DNA of 64,000 nt, taken from the NCBI RefSeq assembly GCF_002086455.1, contig NZ_MVHC01000005.1, positions 203,089-267,088 on the forward strand. Reading direction: 5' to 3'. This document shows, one piece after another, positions 18,031 through 26,291 of the stretch. Made by a program: the position numbers and the translations under genes. A model generated the notes under the pieces. That model ran no database searches. It was not told the DNA's origin and worked only from the letters and a program-made list of their open reading frames with translations. Numbering within the stretch: the first letter of the stretch is position 1; each line of letters starts with the position of its first letter. This DNA comes from Mycolicibacter algericus DSM 45454 (GTDB lineage Bacteria > Actinomycetota > Actinomycetes > Mycobacteriales > Mycobacteriaceae).

Positions 18031-18771
18031 CTACCCGGCCGTCTTGCCGTTGTCGGTCAGGTACACCGCGCCGTGTACCGCGGCCGCGGCGTCGCTGGCC
18101 AAAAAGGCGATCACCTCGGCGACGTCACTCGGGGTGCTCATCCCGCGTGGCGAGGCCACCCGCATCACCAGGTTGACGTCGGCGCCCTCGGGAAGCTGGA
18201 AGTTCGTCACCTGCGGGGTCAGCATGCCGCCCGGGCACACGGCGTTGACCCGCAGCTTCTCCGCGGTGAACTCCACGGCCAACGCCCGGGTGAGCCCCAC
18301 GAGGCCGTGCTTGGCCGCGCAGTAGCCCGCCGAGTAGGCCTGCCCCTCCACCCCGGCGATCGAGGCGACGTTGACGATGTTGCCGGCCGTCTCCAGCAGG
18401 TGCGGCAGCGCTGCGCGACACAGAAAGAACGGCCCATTGAGGTTGACCGCCAGGTCGTGGGCCCAGTCGTCGTCGGTGACCTCGAGGGTGTGGCGCATCT
18501 GGTGGGCTCCGGCGACGTTGACCAAGACGTCGAGCCGGCCGAACTGCTCGACGCACTGGCCTACCGCCGCCGTGCAGGCAGGCGCGGTGCTGATGTCGGT
18601 GCTGGCGAAGCGTCCACCGGGCACATCGGCGAACACCGCGGCCAGCCGTTCGGCATCGCGGGCGAGCCCGAACACCGATGCGCCGCGCCGCGCGAACAGC
18701 TGCGTCGCGGCCGCACCGAGCCCCGATGAGGCGCCGGTCACCAGTGCGACTTTGCCTGACAGATCGGTCAT
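18031..18771 (-). CDS. Classical SDR oxidoreductase
   Basis: A 246-residue short-chain dehydrogenase. The cofactor loop is TGASSGLG (about 13-20), followed by NVAGAHQ as the NNAG equivalent. The catalytic set is Ser in NVASIAG plus the motif YCAAKHGLVG (YxxxK). The cofactor is not certain from sequence. It is transcribed divergently from the SRPBCC gene. The substrate is unknown; many such mycobacterial SDRs act on fatty acyl or steroid hydroxyls. Confidence 0.9.
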   Translation of the reverse strand: MTDLSGKVALVTGASSGLGAAATQLFARRGASVFGLARDAERLAAVFADVPGGRFASTDISTAPACTAAVGQCVEQFGRLDVLVNVAGAHQMRHTLEVTDDDWAHDLAVNLNGPFFLCRAALPHLLETAGNIVNVASIAGVEGQAYSAGYCAAKHGLVGLTRALAVEFTAEKLRVNAVCPGGMLTPQVTNFQLPEGADVNLVMRVASPRGMSTPSDVAEVIAFLASDAAAAVHGAVYLTDNGKTAG

Positions 18772-18848
18772 CCAGAATCCTCGCCTTAGCCTGTCGATAT
18801 CCGGCGCAACCGTATAACGTCCACAACATTCGGGAAGGAGGCAGCGGC

Positions 18849-19277
18849 TTGCGCTACGCCCGCACCGTCGATATCGCCGCCCGGCCCGCCGACGTGTGGG
18901 CCGTCCTGGCCGATATCGAACGCTGGCCGGACTGGACGGCGTCGATGCGCGAGATCACCCGACTCGACTCCGGTCCACTGCGAGTGGGCAGCACAGCGCG
19001 CGTCCAGCAGCCCGCCGGCCGGCCGTTGGTCTTCACCATTACCGAGCTGGTAGACGAGCGGTCCTTCACCTGGACGGCATCGGCGGCGGGAATGCGGTCC
19101 ACCGGCTACCATGAGCTGACACCGGCCGGTTCCGGTGTTCGGGCGGTCCTGACCTTCGCGCTGACCGGTCCGATGGCCTGGCTGGGCAAGTTGGCCGCGG
19201 CCGGACGCATCAGGCGATACGTCGATATGGAGGCCGACGGGCTCAAGCGGGAATCGGAGAATCGCGCCAACAGCTAG
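18849..19277 (+). CDS. SRPBCC family protein (polyketide cyclase/START-like)
   Basis: A 142-residue protein starting LRYARTVDIAARPADVWAVL, followed by WPDWTASM, the typical opening of SRPBCC domains, with a long C-terminal helix. TTG 18849 is the chosen start because GGAAGGAGG lies at 18834-18842 and a TATAAC -10 at about 18813. Upstream in-frame codons run into the divergent SDR gene. Its role is probably binding a hydrophobic ligand; no catalytic residues are evident. Confidence 0.8.
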   Translation: MRYARTVDIAARPADVWAVLADIERWPDWTASMREITRLDSGPLRVGSTARVQQPAGRPLVFTITELVDERSFTWTASAAGMRSTGYHELTPAGSGVRAVLTFALTGPMAWLGKLAAAGRIRRYVDMEADGLKRESENRANS

Positions 19278-19340
19278 CGGCGACCGGTCGGAAGGCCGTC
19301 CGCGGTACGCCGAATGCGCCGAAAGCGCGAAATTCGGAGG

Positions 19341-19401
19341 TTGACATGTGCCAAGCTCCATGTTTACCGTGAATGCCGAACCTACGGAACCGTAGGTTCG
19401 G
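19341..19401 (+). promoter_or_regulatory. Promoter with perfect 12-2-12 palindromic operator upstream of desaturase
   Basis: A TTGACA -35 (19341-19346) and a TACCGT -10 (19365-19370) with an 18-base spacer predict transcription start near 19377. Exactly there lies a perfect palindrome (19376-19401) with left arm CCGAACCTACGG, centre AA, and right arm its exact complement. An operator over the start site would block transcription. Desaturase genes in mycobacteria are controlled by TetR-type acyl-CoA sensors (for example MadR), which makes such a protein the likely binder. The identity of the regulator is inference. Confidence 0.8.
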
Positions 19402-19449
19402 CCGGGGGGCCAATCGACTGCCCGCATGTCGATCCGGGATGGAGCAAAC

Positions 19450-20367
19450 ATGACGAACGTCCAGACGGCGCTACTGCACGAGCTGGAGCCGATTGTCGAG
19501 CAGAATCTCAACCGCCACCTCAAGGCCGCCAAGCCGTGGCTGCCCCACGACTACGTGCCGTGGAGCAAGGGGCGCGACTTCGCCTTCCTCGGGGGCGAGG
19601 ACTGGGTTCCCGAAGACTCGCCGCTGGACCCGGTCGCCAAGGCCGCGCTGCTGGTCAACCTGCTGACCGAGGACAACCTGCCGTCCTATCACCGGGAGAT
19701 CGCCACCCGCTTCGGCCGGGACGGCGCCTGGGGTTCTTGGGTCGGGCAGTGGACCGCCGAGGAGGGCCGCCACAGCATCGCGCTGCGCGACTACCTCGTC
19801 GTCACCCGGGGCATCGACCCGGTGAATCTCGAGAACATGCGGATGCAGCACACCATCGCCGGGTACGACTCCGGCGACAAGACCCCGCTGCAGGCGTTGG
19901 CGTACGTGTCGTTCCAGGAACTCGCCACCCGGGTGTCGCACCGCAACACCGGCAAGGCCTCGGGCTGCCCGATCGCCGACCAGTTGCTGGCCCGCGTCGC
20001 TCTGGACGAGAACCTGCACATGGTGTTCTATCGCAACCTGATGGACGCGGCCCTGGACATCGCGCCGGATGAGGCCATGTGCGCCATCCGCGACGAGGTG
20101 CTCGGCTTCTCCATGCCCGGCATGAACATGCCCGGCTTCCAGGAGAACGCCCTGCTCATCGCCAAGGCCGGCATCTACGACCTGCGCATCCACCACGACG
20201 ACGTGGTGCAGCCGGTGCTGCGGTTCTGGAAGGTCTTCGAGCGCGACGGCTTCGGCCCCGACGGTGAGCAGGCCCGCGAACAGATCGACGGGTTCCTCAA
20301 GATGGTCGACGAGCGGGCCACGCACTACGAGGAGAAGGCCAAGGCGCGCGAGAGCGTCTCCGCCTGA
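19450..20367 (+). CDS. Acyl-ACP desaturase, DesA1-like
   Basis: A 305-residue soluble diiron desaturase of the acyl-ACP type. The two iron-binding motifs are EEGRH (in WTAEEGRHSIALRDYL) and DENLH (in LDENLHMVFYRNL), with a further Glu ligand in LTEDNLPSYHRE. The start LLHELEPIVEQNLNRHLKA and overall length are close to mycobacterial DesA1, which desaturates meromycolate precursors. ATG 19450 is chosen with GGAG five bases upstream; ATG 19426 is an in-frame alternative. It is preceded by the palindromic operator at 19376-19401. Because DesA1 itself is usually encoded elsewhere, this may be a paralogue. Confidence 0.9.
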   Translation: MTNVQTALLHELEPIVEQNLNRHLKAAKPWLPHDYVPWSKGRDFAFLGGEDWVPEDSPLDPVAKAALLVNLLTEDNLPSYHREIATRFGRDGAWGSWVGQWTAEEGRHSIALRDYLVVTRGIDPVNLENMRMQHTIAGYDSGDKTPLQALAYVSFQELATRVSHRNTGKASGCPIADQLLARVALDENLHMVFYRNLMDAALDIAPDEAMCAIRDEVLGFSMPGMNMPGFQENALLIAKAGIYDLRIHHDDVVQPVLRFWKVFERDGFGPDGEQAREQIDGFLKMVDERATHYEEKAKARESVSA

Positions 20368-20370
20368 CGC

Positions 20371-21606
20371 TCAGCCCGTCCCGGTGACGGTCAGGTAGAT
20401 CAGCGCCATGTTGAGCACGCCGATCACGACCGTGACGGCCCACCCGAGCGCCGACGTCAGCCGCCGGTTCGCGTCCGCGCCCATCAGTGCGCGGTCGCTG
20501 GTGAGCCGGATCAGCGGGACCAGGGCGAACGGGATCCCGAACGAGAGCACCACCTGGGAGATCACCAGTGCTCGAGTGGGATCGATGCCCGCCGCCAGGA
20601 TCACCAGCGCCGGGATCAACGTGACCAGGCGGCGCAGCAGCAGCGGCACCGACACCCGCAACAGGCCCTGCATGATCATCGCGCCGGCGTAGGCGCCCAC
20701 CGACGTCGAGGCCAGGCCGGAGGCCAACAGCCCGACCGCGAAGAACAGCGCGACCGTCGGGCCGAGCGCATCGCGTACCGCGGCGTGCGCACCCTCGATC
20801 GAGTCGGTGCCCTCGCGCCCGGCCAGGTTCGCGGCGGCCACCAACAGCATGGCCAGGTTCACCGCGCCGGCAAGCAGCATTGCCAGGCCGACATCCCAGC
20901 GGGTCACCCGGAGCATGCGCTGCCGCGCTCGCCCGGCTTCCGGGCGCCCGTGCCGGTCACGGGCCAGGCCGGAGTGCAGATACACCGCATGCGGCATGAC
21001 CGTGGCCCCCAGGATCGCGGTCGCCAACAGCACGCTCTCGGTTCCGTCGAAGCGGGGCACCAGGCCGCCGGCGACGTCGGTCACCGGCGGCGGACCGACC
21101 ACCAGGCTGGCCAGGAACCCGATCGCGATGACGGCCAACAGCCCGCTGAAGACCTGCTCGAAGGCCCGCGGCCCACGCCGGTCGCCGACGACCAGCAAGG
21201 CCATCGACACCGCGCCGGTGATGATCCCGCCCAACATCAACGGCAGGCCGAAGATGAGGTGCAGGGCGATGGCGCCGCCCACCACCTCGGCGAGATCGGT
21301 TGCCATGGCGACCAACTCGGCCTGCAGCCAATACGCGATCCGCGTCGGGCGACGGGCAACACTTCCGACCGCCTCAGGCAGCGAGAGCCCGGTCACCAAT
21401 CCCAGCTTGGCCGAGAGGTACTGCACCAGACCGGCCATCACGTTCGCCGTGACGATCACCCAGACCAGCAGGTACCCGAAGGTCGCACCGGCGCTGACGT
21501 TGGCTGCGACATTGCCCGGGTCGACATAGGCGATGGCGGCGACGAACGCCGGCCCGAGCAGATACCAGCCCGGCTGTCGCCGTACCGGCTTGCCCACGCG
21601 CGTCAT
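20371..21606 (-). CDS. mntH: NRAMP-family divalent metal transporter MntH
   Basis: A 411-residue, 11-12 helix proton-coupled Mn2+/Fe2+ importer. The metal-binding motif DPGN lies at residues 29-32 in helix 1, and helix 6 carries MPHAVYLHS, the second metal-binding element. ATG 21606 overlaps the stop of the upstream reductase-like gene (TGATG), so the genes are coupled; a TTG at 21609 is the alternative start. It corresponds to Rv0924c of M. tuberculosis in order, but a gene present there between it and Rv0926c is missing here. Confidence 0.95.
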   Translation of the reverse strand: MTRVGKPVRRQPGWYLLGPAFVAAIAYVDPGNVAANVSAGATFGYLLVWVIVTANVMAGLVQYLSAKLGLVTGLSLPEAVGSVARRPTRIAYWLQAELVAMATDLAEVVGGAIALHLIFGLPLMLGGIITGAVSMALLVVGDRRGPRAFEQVFSGLLAVIAIGFLASLVVGPPPVTDVAGGLVPRFDGTESVLLATAILGATVMPHAVYLHSGLARDRHGRPEAGRARQRMLRVTRWDVGLAMLLAGAVNLAMLLVAAANLAGREGTDSIEGAHAAVRDALGPTVALFFAVGLLASGLASTSVGAYAGAMIMQGLLRVSVPLLLRRLVTLIPALVILAAGIDPTRALVISQVVLSFGIPFALVPLIRLTSDRALMGADANRRLTSALGWAVTVVIGVLNMALIYLTVTGTG

Positions 21607-22682
21607 CAAGGACGAGCGTAAAGCCCCCGTCCGGTGACCAGTGGCAGATCCAGGGTGGTCCGGATACCCGGCTCAGCGGCCACCACCGCCGGAACGGCGT
21701 TGACGACGCGCATGGCGGTGGCCACCAGCCCGGCGTGGTTGTGGTCGCCGTTGGGGCTGGACAGGCACAGGTCCAGCGCATAGGACGGCTCCCCGGTCAC
21801 CTCGACGCGGTAGGACCCGCCGGGCTGGGCCGGTTGCGGCCACTCCGGGCACAGGTCGTCGCGCAGCCGGGTGACGTGCTCGAGGACGACCGCCGGATGA
21901 CCGTCGACCATGCCGCGCACCTCGAATCGCAGCGCAGCCGCAGTGCCTTTCGTGATATCGCCGGCGGAGATGGTGAAGTCCTCCGGTGCGGGCACCCGCA
22001 CGTGGGACTGCTCGACGGAGTCGAGTTCGAGGCCCAGACCGGCTGCCAGCTGGCGCACCACCGAACCCCACGCCAGACTGAGCACGCCCGGCTGCAGCAG
22101 CATCGGCACCTCGTCGATCGGCTGGCCGAACCCCATGACGTCGAACATGACGGCGGGGCTGTCATAGGTGGCGTAATCGACGATCTCCATGCAGCGGATC
22201 TGCTGGATGCTCTGACATGTGCCCGCCAGCGCCAGCGGCAGCAGGTCATTGGCGAAGCCCGGGTCGATGCCATTGACGAACAAGCTCGCGTTGCCGGCCT
22301 TGGCGGCGTCTTCGAGCGGGGACAGCATCTCGGCGGGCAGCACCTGCCACGGGTATTGCAGGAACACCGCGCTGCTGCCGGCCACGTTGATCCCGGCCGC
22401 CAGGATGCGCCGGAAGTCGTCCAGCGCCTCGACGAGCCGGTTGTCGGCCAGCGCGGTATAGACCACGCAGTCGGGTTTGGCGTCGAGTATCTGCTGCAGG
22501 TCGGTGGTCGCGGACACCCCGGTCGGCGTGTCCAGGCCGGCCAGCTCGGCGGCGTCTTTGCCGGCCTTGGCGTCCGAGGACACCCACACCCCGGTCAGCT
22601 CGAATTCCGGGTTGGTGATCAGTGCTTTCAGGGCGTGGACACCGACATTGCCGGTGCCGATCTGGGCGACGCGAATGGGCAT
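21606..22682 (-). CDS. Dihydrodipicolinate-reductase-like NAD(P)-binding protein (Rv0926c-like)
   Basis: A 358-residue protein starting MPIRVAQIGTGNVG, a Rossmann GxGxxG element, followed by a DapB/amine-dehydrogenase-like C-terminal domain. ATG 22682 gives exactly the length I recall for M. tuberculosis Rv0926c; the open frame extends further but overlaps the SDR gene. It lies between an SDR and mntH in a leftward operon. Members of this family include NAD-dependent 2,4-diaminopentanoate dehydrogenase-like enzymes. The actual substrate here is unknown. Confidence 0.85.
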   Translation of the reverse strand: MPIRVAQIGTGNVGVHALKALITNPEFELTGVWVSSDAKAGKDAAELAGLDTPTGVSATTDLQQILDAKPDCVVYTALADNRLVEALDDFRRILAAGINVAGSSAVFLQYPWQVLPAEMLSPLEDAAKAGNASLFVNGIDPGFANDLLPLALAGTCQSIQQIRCMEIVDYATYDSPAVMFDVMGFGQPIDEVPMLLQPGVLSLAWGSVVRQLAAGLGLELDSVEQSHVRVPAPEDFTISAGDITKGTAAALRFEVRGMVDGHPAVVLEHVTRLRDDLCPEWPQPAQPGGSYRVEVTGEPSYALDLCLSSPNGDHNHAGLVATAMRVVNAVPAVVAAEPGIRTTLDLPLVTGRGLYARP

Positions 22683-22693
22683 AGCGGTGTCCT

Positions 22694-23485
22694 CTACAGG
22701 TCGGGGATGGGCAGATCGAGGTTCGGGAACGTGATGCCCCCATCGACCTCGAGGATCTTGCCGGTGAGATAACTTCCCGCCGGCGAGGCCAAATAGACTG
22801 CGGCGGCCGCGATGTCGGTCGGATCCCCGAGTCGGCGCATCGGAGTGACCTTCTCCATCGGCTCGCGGAGTTCGTCGTTGGAGGCCACCACATCCAGCGC
22901 GGAGGTCAAGATCGATCCCGGTGCGATGCCGTTGACGCGGATCTTCGGGCACAGGTCCATGGCGGCCAGCCGGGTGTAGTGGGCCAGCGCGGCCTTGGCG
23001 GTTCCGTAGGCGGCGAATCCACGCCCGGCCAGCCGCCCCATCGTCGAGGTGATGTTGATGACCGAGCCGCCGCCGGCGTGTTCCAGCATCAGCGGCGCGG
23101 CGGCGGTGGTCAGCGCGTGCGCGGTGACGACGTTGAAGGTCAGCGCGTCCTTGAGGTCTTTGGCCGAGGTGGTCAGCAACATGTTGGGCATGGTGCCGCC
23201 GACATTGTTGACGACGATGTCGAGCCTGCCGAAGGCGTCGACGGCCTGGGCGGCCAGCTTGGCGGTCTCTTCGGGGTGGGCCAGGTCGGCGGCGACGATG
23301 TGGGCGCGACGCCCGGTGCTTTCGACCTGTTCGGCGACGGTCTCTAGTTGGGATCGGGTACGCGCGGCGATGACGACATCAGCGCCGGCTTCGGCGAACG
23401 CTACGGCGATCGCCGCGCCTAGGCCACGGCCGGCGCCGGTGACGACGGCGACCGAGTTATCGAGTCGGAATCTATCGAGGATCAC
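22694..23485 (-). CDS. SDR family oxidoreductase (Rv0927c-like)
   Basis: A 263-residue SDR, the length of Rv0927c. It has cofactor loop TGAGRGLG (17-24), NNVGG, the catalytic Ser in NITSTMG and [10 protein letters not shown] (YxxxK). The C-terminus [15 protein letters not shown] segment and VDGGITFP are typical of enoyl-ACP/3-oxoacyl reductase-like SDRs. It is first in the leftward SDR-reductase-mntH operon, 11 bases before the next gene. A KstR-like motif lies 45 bases upstream of the start. Confidence 0.9.
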   Translation of the reverse strand: MILDRFRLDNSVAVVTGAGRGLGAAIAVAFAEAGADVVIAARTRSQLETVAEQVESTGRRAHIVAADLAHPEETAKLAAQAVDAFGRLDIVVNNVGGTMPNMLLTTSAKDLKDALTFNVVTAHALTTAAAPLMLEHAGGGSVINITSTMGRLAGRGFAAYGTAKAALAHYTRLAAMDLCPKIRVNGIAPGSILTSALDVVASNDELREPMEKVTPMRRLGDPTDIAAAAVYLASPAGSYLTGKILEVDGGITFPNLDLPIPDL

Positions 23486-23529
23486 GTAGGCACGCTAACA
23501 AGGATCGGCCGGGAGCTGAACCCCTTTTC

Positions 23530-23543
23530 TGAAACACGTTCTA
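23530..23543. promoter_or_regulatory. KstR-like palindromic motif upstream of SDR operon
   Basis: TGAAACACGTTCTA matches TnnAACnnGTTnnA at every fixed position, the motif reported for the cholesterol-catabolism repressor KstR. It lies 45 bases before the SDR start and about 66 bases before the 13E12 gene. KstR control is inference from the motif alone. Confidence 0.5.
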
Positions 23544-23600
23544 ATTCGGGTGCCGGTCGTCCCGCGGGTGGGGTGCGCGCGTCGCCCGGTTCGGGTACGA

Positions 23601-23616
23601 TCGAACGTATGTTCGA
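23601..23616. promoter_or_regulatory. LexA (SOS) box overlapping start of the HNH gene
   Basis: TCGAACGTATGTTCGA is a perfect match to the mycobacterial LexA box TCGAAC-N4-GTTCGA. It covers the ATG at 23609. A TACGAT -10 (23596-23601) seven bases before the ATG predicts a leaderless transcript, so LexA would sit over the transcription start. Confidence 0.92.
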
Positions 23617-25123
23617 TAATGCGTTGCCTGGGCCGGAGTCACTGGCTGATGCCGACGACAACCTGCTGGTGGCAGCCATCGCCGGGTGGTCTCAAGTGGA
23701 GGCCGCGGCCTCGGCGCGCCGGCTGGCAGCGATCGGTGAACTGGTCGCGCGGCGCACCCGCGGACGGGACGCTGTGAACCGGTCGCGCTGGTCATGCGAC
23801 TACTGGGATGCCGCAGCCTCCGAGGTCGGCGCTGCCGAGCAGATCAGCCACGGCATGGCCTCCTCGCAGATGTATCTGGCCACTGCGCTGCGTGAGCGGC
23901 TGCCGAAGGTGGCCGCACTGTTTCTCGACGGGGCGATCAACTGCCGGATGGTCGCCACGATCGTCTGGCGCACCACCTTGATCACCAACCCCTACCTGCT
24001 GGACGCCGTCGACACCGAGCTTGCCGCGATCGCCACCGGCCTCGGGCCGCTCTCGGCGGCCAAAACCGCTGCGGCCATCGACGCCCTGATCGACCGGTAC
24101 GACCCCGACGCCATCCGGCGCCAGGAGCGGGAGGCCCGGGGCCGCGACATCGTCGTCGACACCCGCAACAGCGAAAACGGCACCACCGCGCTGTGGGGCC
24201 GGCTGTTCGCCACCGACGCCACCGCCCTCGACCGGCGCCTGACCCAGTTGGCCCACACCGTCTGCGACGACGACCCCCGCACCTTGGCCCAGCGCCGCGC
24301 CGATGCCCTCGGCGCCTTGGCTGCCGGAGCTGACAGCCTCGCCTGCGCCTGTGGCAACACCGACTGCCCGGCCGGAAACACCGACGCGCGCGCCGGCAAC
24401 GTCACCGTCTACGTCCTCGCCGAAGAAGCCGCCCTGCGCACTCCGCCCGATCCCCGGTTCGGTAACGGCGAGCCGCAGCAAGATCCCGACCTGGTCGCCG
24501 AGCAGCCGCCGACCAACCCGTCGCCCGAGCCCCAGGCACGTCCAGCACGCTCCGGGTACATCATCGGCGGCGGCACGGTACCCGCACCGCTACTGGCCCA
24601 GCTCGTCAACAACGGCGCCACCGTCAAACCGCTGCGCGACCCGACCGATCTGCCGGCCGAACCGCACTATCGGCCCTCAACGGCCCTGGCCGCATTTGTC
24701 CGGGCCCGCGATCTCAGCTGCCGGTTCCCCGGGTGCGATCAGCCCGCCAGCTACTGCGACGTCGACCATGCCATCGCTTATCCGTTCGGGCCGACCCACC
24801 CGGCCGGCCTGCGCTGCCTATGCCGAAAACACCACCTGCTCAAGACGTTTTGGACCGGCCCTGGTGGCTGGCACGATATCCAGCACCCCGACGGCACCGT
24901 GGAGTGGACCAGCCCCACCGGCCACACTTACACCACCCGCCCGGGCAGTGCACTCCTCTTCCCCGGCCTGTGCATGCCTATCGGGGCGCCACCGGCAACA
25001 ACTTCACCAGCATTACCAACCGCGGCCCGCGGCCTGATGATGCCCACCCGCAAGCGCACCCGAATCCAAGACCGCGTCCACCGCATCAACTCCGAACGCG
25101 CTCTCAACAAAGCGCCGCCCTGA
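23609..25123 (+). CDS. 13E12/DUF222-family protein with C-terminal HNH nuclease domain
   Basis: A 504-residue protein. The N-terminal 270 residues are the DUF222 region of the mycobacterial 13E12 repeat family. At about 380-440 there is an HNH module: CRFPGCDQPASYCDVDHAIAY, then CRKHHLLKTF, with four Cys as zinc ligands and the DVDH/KHH catalytic His set. The start is ATG 23609 inside the LexA box. Members of this family in M. tuberculosis are DNA-damage inducible, and several sit near prophages or insertion sites. Activity on DNA is expected from the HNH motif but the physiological target is unknown. Nearby GC content is normal and no phage genes are seen. Confidence 0.9.
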   Translation: MFDNALPGPESLADADDNLLVAAIAGWSQVEAAASARRLAAIGELVARRTRGRDAVNRSRWSCDYWDAAASEVGAAEQISHGMASSQMYLATALRERLPKVAALFLDGAINCRMVATIVWRTTLITNPYLLDAVDTELAAIATGLGPLSAAKTAAAIDALIDRYDPDAIRRQEREARGRDIVVDTRNSENGTTALWGRLFATDATALDRRLTQLAHTVCDDDPRTLAQRRADALGALAAGADSLACACGNTDCPAGNTDARAGNVTVYVLAEEAALRTPPDPRFGNGEPQQDPDLVAEQPPTNPSPEPQARPARSGYIIGGGTVPAPLLAQLVNNGATVKPLRDPTDLPAEPHYRPSTALAAFVRARDLSCRFPGCDQPASYCDVDHAIAYPFGPTHPAGLRCLCRKHHLLKTFWTGPGGWHDIQHPDGTVEWTSPTGHTYTTRPGSALLFPGLCMPIGAPPATTSPALPTAARGLMMPTRKRTRIQDRVHRINSERALNKAPP

Positions 25124-25169
25124 CGTCGCGACTGCGAGCTGAAACCCTCTTTCGAATCGGCGGCGCTCT

Positions 25170-25775
25170 ATGGTTGATGCCGTGAGCCAGAACGTCGACG
25201 TTGCCGGCGCCCCAACCTGGTCGCCGCGCGAAGTCGAGCTGTTGGAAGTCACGCTGCAGTTGCTGCAGGAGAACGGCTACGACCGGTTGACGGTGGACGC
25301 CGTCGCGGCGAAGGCGCGGGCGAGTAAGGCCACGGCGTACCGGCGCTGGCCGTCGAAGGCCGAACTGGTGTTGGCCGCGTTCACCGAGGGCATCCGCCAG
25401 GTCGCCGTCCCGCCCGACACCGGCAGCCTGCGCGGCGATCTGCTGCGACTGGGTGAGCTGGTCTGCGAGCAGACCACGCAGCATGCGGGCACCATCCGCG
25501 CAGTGCTGGTCGAGGTGTCGCGAAATCCGGCGCTGAACGAGGTGATGCAGCACCAGTTCGTCGACAAGCGCAAGGCGCTGATGCTCCACATCCTGCGGCA
25601 GGCCGTCGATCGCGGCGAGATCGATGCCGCCGCCGTCAACGATGACCTGTGGGACGTGCTGCCCGGATACCTGATCTTCCGGTCTCTGGTGTCGGGCCGG
25701 GCGACGACGCCGCGCACGGTGGCGAATCTTGTCGACGAGGTGGTCATCCCGAGCCTGACTCGCGGCACTCGCTGA
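25170..25775 (+). CDS. TetR-family regulator upstream of mmpS-mmpL
   Basis: A 201-residue TetR regulator with HTH at about residues 35-70 (DRLTVDAVAAKARASKATAYRRWPSKAELV) and an all-helical ligand domain. The ATG at 25170 has a GTG alternative at 25182. It reads toward mmpS-mmpL, 69 bases upstream, and a palindrome lies between them. I infer it represses the transporter pair, as TetR proteins do for several mycobacterial mmpS-mmpL operons. The ligand is unknown. Confidence 0.88.
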   Translation: MVDAVSQNVDVAGAPTWSPREVELLEVTLQLLQENGYDRLTVDAVAAKARASKATAYRRWPSKAELVLAAFTEGIRQVAVPPDTGSLRGDLLRLGELVCEQTTQHAGTIRAVLVEVSRNPALNEVMQHQFVDKRKALMLHILRQAVDRGEIDAAAVNDDLWDVLPGYLIFRSLVSGRATTPRTVANLVDEVVIPSLTRGTR

Positions 25776-25816
25776 GGCCCGCCGTCACGAAATCACCGCC
25801 GCCGCACTATTGAGCC

Positions 25817-25830
25817 GTACGGTTCCGTAC
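25817..25830. promoter_or_regulatory. Perfect 6-2-6 palindrome before mmpS
   Basis: GTACGGTTCCGTAC is a perfect inverted repeat 14 bases before the mmpS start codon and 41 bases after the TetR stop. Its position over the expected promoter makes it the candidate TetR operator. Its core ACGG/CCGT resembles the arms of the larger palindrome at 19376-19401. Confidence 0.6.
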
Positions 25831-25844
25831 CGTCCGCTTGGTCG

Positions 25845-26291
25845 GTGCGCAGACCGTCGCTATTTCCGCTGGTCCGGCGTGGGTGGATGGTCATCGTCGC
25901 CGTGGTGGTGGTCGCCGTCGCGGCGTTTTGTGTCTACCGGCTGCACGGCATCTTCGGCGCGGGCGATACCACGTCGACCCAGAGCGACGCGGGCGACGAG
26001 ATCGTCCCGTTCAACCCCAAAAACGTCGTCTACGAGGTCTTCGGCGCCCCGGATGCCACCGCCACCATCAACTACCTCGATGTCAACGCCGCACCGCAGC
26101 AAGTCATCGACGCTCCGCTGCCCTGGCGTTACCAGGCGACGACGACTGAGCCGGCGATCATCGGAGACCTGCGGGCACAGGGGAACGGCCACGTGCTGGG
26201 CTGCCGCATCGTCATCGACGGTGAACTCAAAGACGAAAGGATCGTCAACACCGTGAGCGCCTACACCTTCTGCTTGGACAAATCCGGATGA
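25845..26291 (+). CDS. MmpS-family membrane-anchored accessory protein
   Basis: A 148-residue protein with one N-terminal membrane helix ([18 protein letters not shown], about 16-33) and a periplasmic beta-rich MmpS domain: [20 protein letters not shown], then PWRYQATT and CRIVIDGEL. MmpS proteins assist MmpL transporters in exporting lipids or siderophores. The GTG start at 25845 is the only one leaving the membrane helix intact. Its stop overlaps the mmpL start (ATGA), a coupling seen in most mmpS-mmpL operons. The cargo is not predictable. Confidence 0.92.
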   Translation: MRRPSLFPLVRRGWMVIVAVVVVAVAAFCVYRLHGIFGAGDTTSTQSDAGDEIVPFNPKNVVYEVFGAPDATATINYLDVNAAPQQVIDAPLPWRYQATTTEPAIIGDLRAQGNGHVLGCRIVIDGELKDERIVNTVSAYTFCLDKSG

